A stretch of 7,067 nucleotides of DNA from Comamonadaceae bacterium (GTDB taxonomy: Bacteria > Pseudomonadota > Gammaproteobacteria > Burkholderiales > Burkholderiaceae_C): NCBI GenBank assembly GCA_947374505.1, contig CANCCE010000145.1, positions 1 through 7,067 of the forward strand, written 5' to 3'. The position numbers were made by a program, and so were the translations under genes. Shown here one piece after another: positions 5,704 through 7,067 of this stretch; the stretch's first letter is position 1, and the number at the start of each line of letters is the position of its first letter. Under the pieces are notes generated by a model. The model had not been told where the DNA came from. It saw only the letters and a program-made list of their open reading frames with translations, and ran no database searches.

Positions 5704-7067
5704 ATGCGTTCTCGAGCTTCTGCCGATAGTTTTCACTCACCCGCCAACACGGCCGATGCCAAAGTCGCCGCCCCGGAGCGCTCCGACACGGACACTTTGA
5801 AGCGACTCTTTCCGTATCTGTGGGAATACAAATGGCGCGTGATCGCGGCCCTGAGTTTCATGGTCGGCGCCAAGATGGCCAATGTCAGTGTGCCGCTGTT
5901 GCTGAAAGAGTTGGTCGACTCGATGAGCTTCAAACCGGGGGATGTGCAGGCGGTGCTGGTGGTGCCCGCCGCTTTACTTTTGGGCTATGGCGCGCTGCGC
6001 TTGTCGACGTCGCTGTTCACGGAGTTGCGTGAACTGGTGTTTGCCAAAGCCACAGAAGGGGCCACACGGCGCATATCCCTGGAGGTTTTTCAGCACCTGC
6101 ATGCGCTCAGCCTGCGTTTTCATTTGGAGCGCCAAACCGGCGGCATGACGCGCGACATCGAGCGCGGCACACGCGGCGTGCAGTCGCTCATCTCGTACTC
6201 GCTGTACAGCATCATCCCGACGCTGATTGAAGTCACTTTTGTGCTGACCCTGCTGGCGGTGAAGTTCGACATCTGGTTTGCCGGTATCACGGTGATTGCG
6301 CTGGTGTTTTACATCTTCTTCACGGTGACGGTGACCGAGTGGCGCACGCAGTTCAGAAAACAAATGAATGAGCTGGATTCGTCGGCGCACAGCCGTGCCA
6401 TCGACTCCTTGCTGAATTACGAAACCGTCAAGTACTTCAACAACGAAGCGTTTGAAGCCAAACGCTACGACGAAAACCTGGAGCGCTATCGACGCGCCGC
6501 GGTCAAAAGCCAACGGACCTTGAGCCTGCTCAACACCGGCCAGCAACTGATCATCGCGATCGGTTTGGTGGCCATGCTGTGGCGCGCCACGCAGGGCGTG
6601 GTCGAGGGTCGCATGACCTTGGGTGACCTGGTGATGGTCAATGCTTTCATGATCCAGCTCTATATTCCGCTGGGCTTTTTAGGGGTGATTTACCGCGAGA
6701 TCAAGCAAAGCCTGACCGACCTCGACAAGATGTTCACGCTGATGGAAAAGGAGCGCGAAATTGCCGATGAACCGGGTGCTCAGCCGCTGGTGTTTCACCC
6801 GATCTCTGCCAGTTTTGGGCAAGCCTCGGCTGGCAACGCGACGCAGCTGGATGCCAGTGTGCGATTTGAAAATGTCAGCTTTGCGTACGAGCCGAGCCGA
6901 CCGATCCTGCACCACCTGAGTTTTGAAATTCCTTCGGGCAAAACCGTCGCCGTGGTGGGTTCATCGGGCGCTGGTAAATCTACCTTGGCGCGCTTGCTCT
7001 ACCGCTTTTATGACGTCAGCAATCCTGAGGAAGGCGGGCGCATCACCATCGCCGGGCAAGACATCAA
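5704..7067 (+). CDS. Atm1/HMT-type ABC exporter, half-transporter (3' truncated)
   Basis: The first 454 codons of a gene usually about 600 codons long are present. After a hydrophilic N-terminus of about 45 residues comes the six-helix transmembrane domain (about 45-330). It includes the SRAIDSLLNYETVKYFNNE block (230-248), highly characteristic of Atm1/ABCB7/HMT1 exporters of mitochondria and proteobacteria. The nucleotide-binding domain begins near VRFENVSFAY and contains Walker A GSSGAGKST (419-427). The window ends before the Q-loop, signature and Walker B motifs. Members are homodimeric inner-membrane exporters linked to glutathione conjugates or polysulfides, heavy-metal resistance and Fe-S-related chemistry. 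The linker before the nucleotide-binding domain (about 358-380) looks longer than usual. The ATG at 5704 has no strong Shine-Dalgarno, and an in-frame TTG at 5695 is an alternative start. Confidence 0.92.
   Translation, partial: MRSRASADSFHSPANTADAKVAAPERSDTDTLKRLFPYLWEYKWRVIAALSFMVGAKMANVSVPLLLKELVDSMSFKPGDVQAVLVVPAALLLGYGALRLSTSLFTELRELVFAKATEGATRRISLEVFQHLHALSLRFHLERQTGGMTRDIERGTRGVQSLISYSLYSIIPTLIEVTFVLTLLAVKFDIWFAGITVIALVFYIFFTVTVTEWRTQFRKQMNELDSSAHSRAIDSLLNYETVKYFNNEAFEAKRYDENLERYRRAAVKSQRTLSLLNTGQQLIIAIGLVAMLWRATQGVVEGRMTLGDLVMVNAFMIQLYIPLGFLGVIYREIKQSLTDLDKMFTLMEKEREIADEPGAQPLVFHPISASFGQASAGNATQLDASVRFENVSFAYEPSRPILHHLSFEIPSGKTVAVVGSSGAGKSTLARLLYRFYDVSNPEEGGRITIAGQDI

Noticed and set aside
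5648..5740. Longer thioesterase with 31 extra N-terminal residues
   Set aside because: The extension is unlike YciA proteins and overlaps the divergent exporter's start; the ATG at 5647 fits family length and has a GAGA site.
5974..6546. 190-residue minus-strand open frame inside the exporter gene
   Set aside because: It lies wholly within the clearly recognised Atm1-type coding sequence and its translation resembles no family; it is a frame shadow.

Overview
The window is a gene-dense bacterial chromosomal segment with no tRNA, rRNA, insertion sequence or CRISPR array visible. Gene content and protein style suggest a betaproteobacterium, probably Burkholderiales and possibly Comamonadaceae-like. 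The pointers are a Tad pilus tail next to a sigma-54-type regulator, a NarL/FixJ two-component pair, a YciA-type thioesterase and an Atm1-type ABC exporter. The taxonomic guess rests on protein style, not on any search.

Region 1 (1-2664, plus strand) is the 3' end of a tad (tight adherence/Flp pilus) operon. It holds the C-terminal Fis-type DNA-binding tail of a sigma-54-dependent regulator, a TadE-like pseudopilin, a second TadE/TadF-like pseudopilin overlapping it by one base, and a TadG-like protein with a von Willebrand A domain and complete MIDAS residues. The spacings (8 bp, a 1-bp overlap, 20 bp) support one transcript. TadE and TadF carry a type IV prepilin-like cleavage motif with Glu at +5, and TadG does not.

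Region 2 (2665-5068, minus strand) is a two-component system: a multi-TM, GAF-like, NarL-class histidine kinase followed after 19 bp by a LuxR-type response regulator. It runs head-on into tadG with no bases between the two stop codons. The kinase keeps the phospho-acceptor His and the phosphatase-type Gln, but its ATP-lid glycine motifs are degenerate. Its start is preceded by an AT-rich 150-bp region with direct and inverted repeats, the likely promoter. The juxtaposition suggests, but does not prove, that this system acts on the pilus.

Region 3 (5219-7067) holds a YciA-like acyl-CoA thioesterase (minus) divergently arranged with an Atm1/HMT-type ABC exporter (plus). The exporter is cut by the window edge just after Walker A. 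The two share a 56-bp intergenic region. This region looks like ordinary housekeeping genome flanking the pilus/signalling block.

No wholly new system is evident. The points most worth a second look are the non-canonical kinase and its back-to-back placement with the tad operon.
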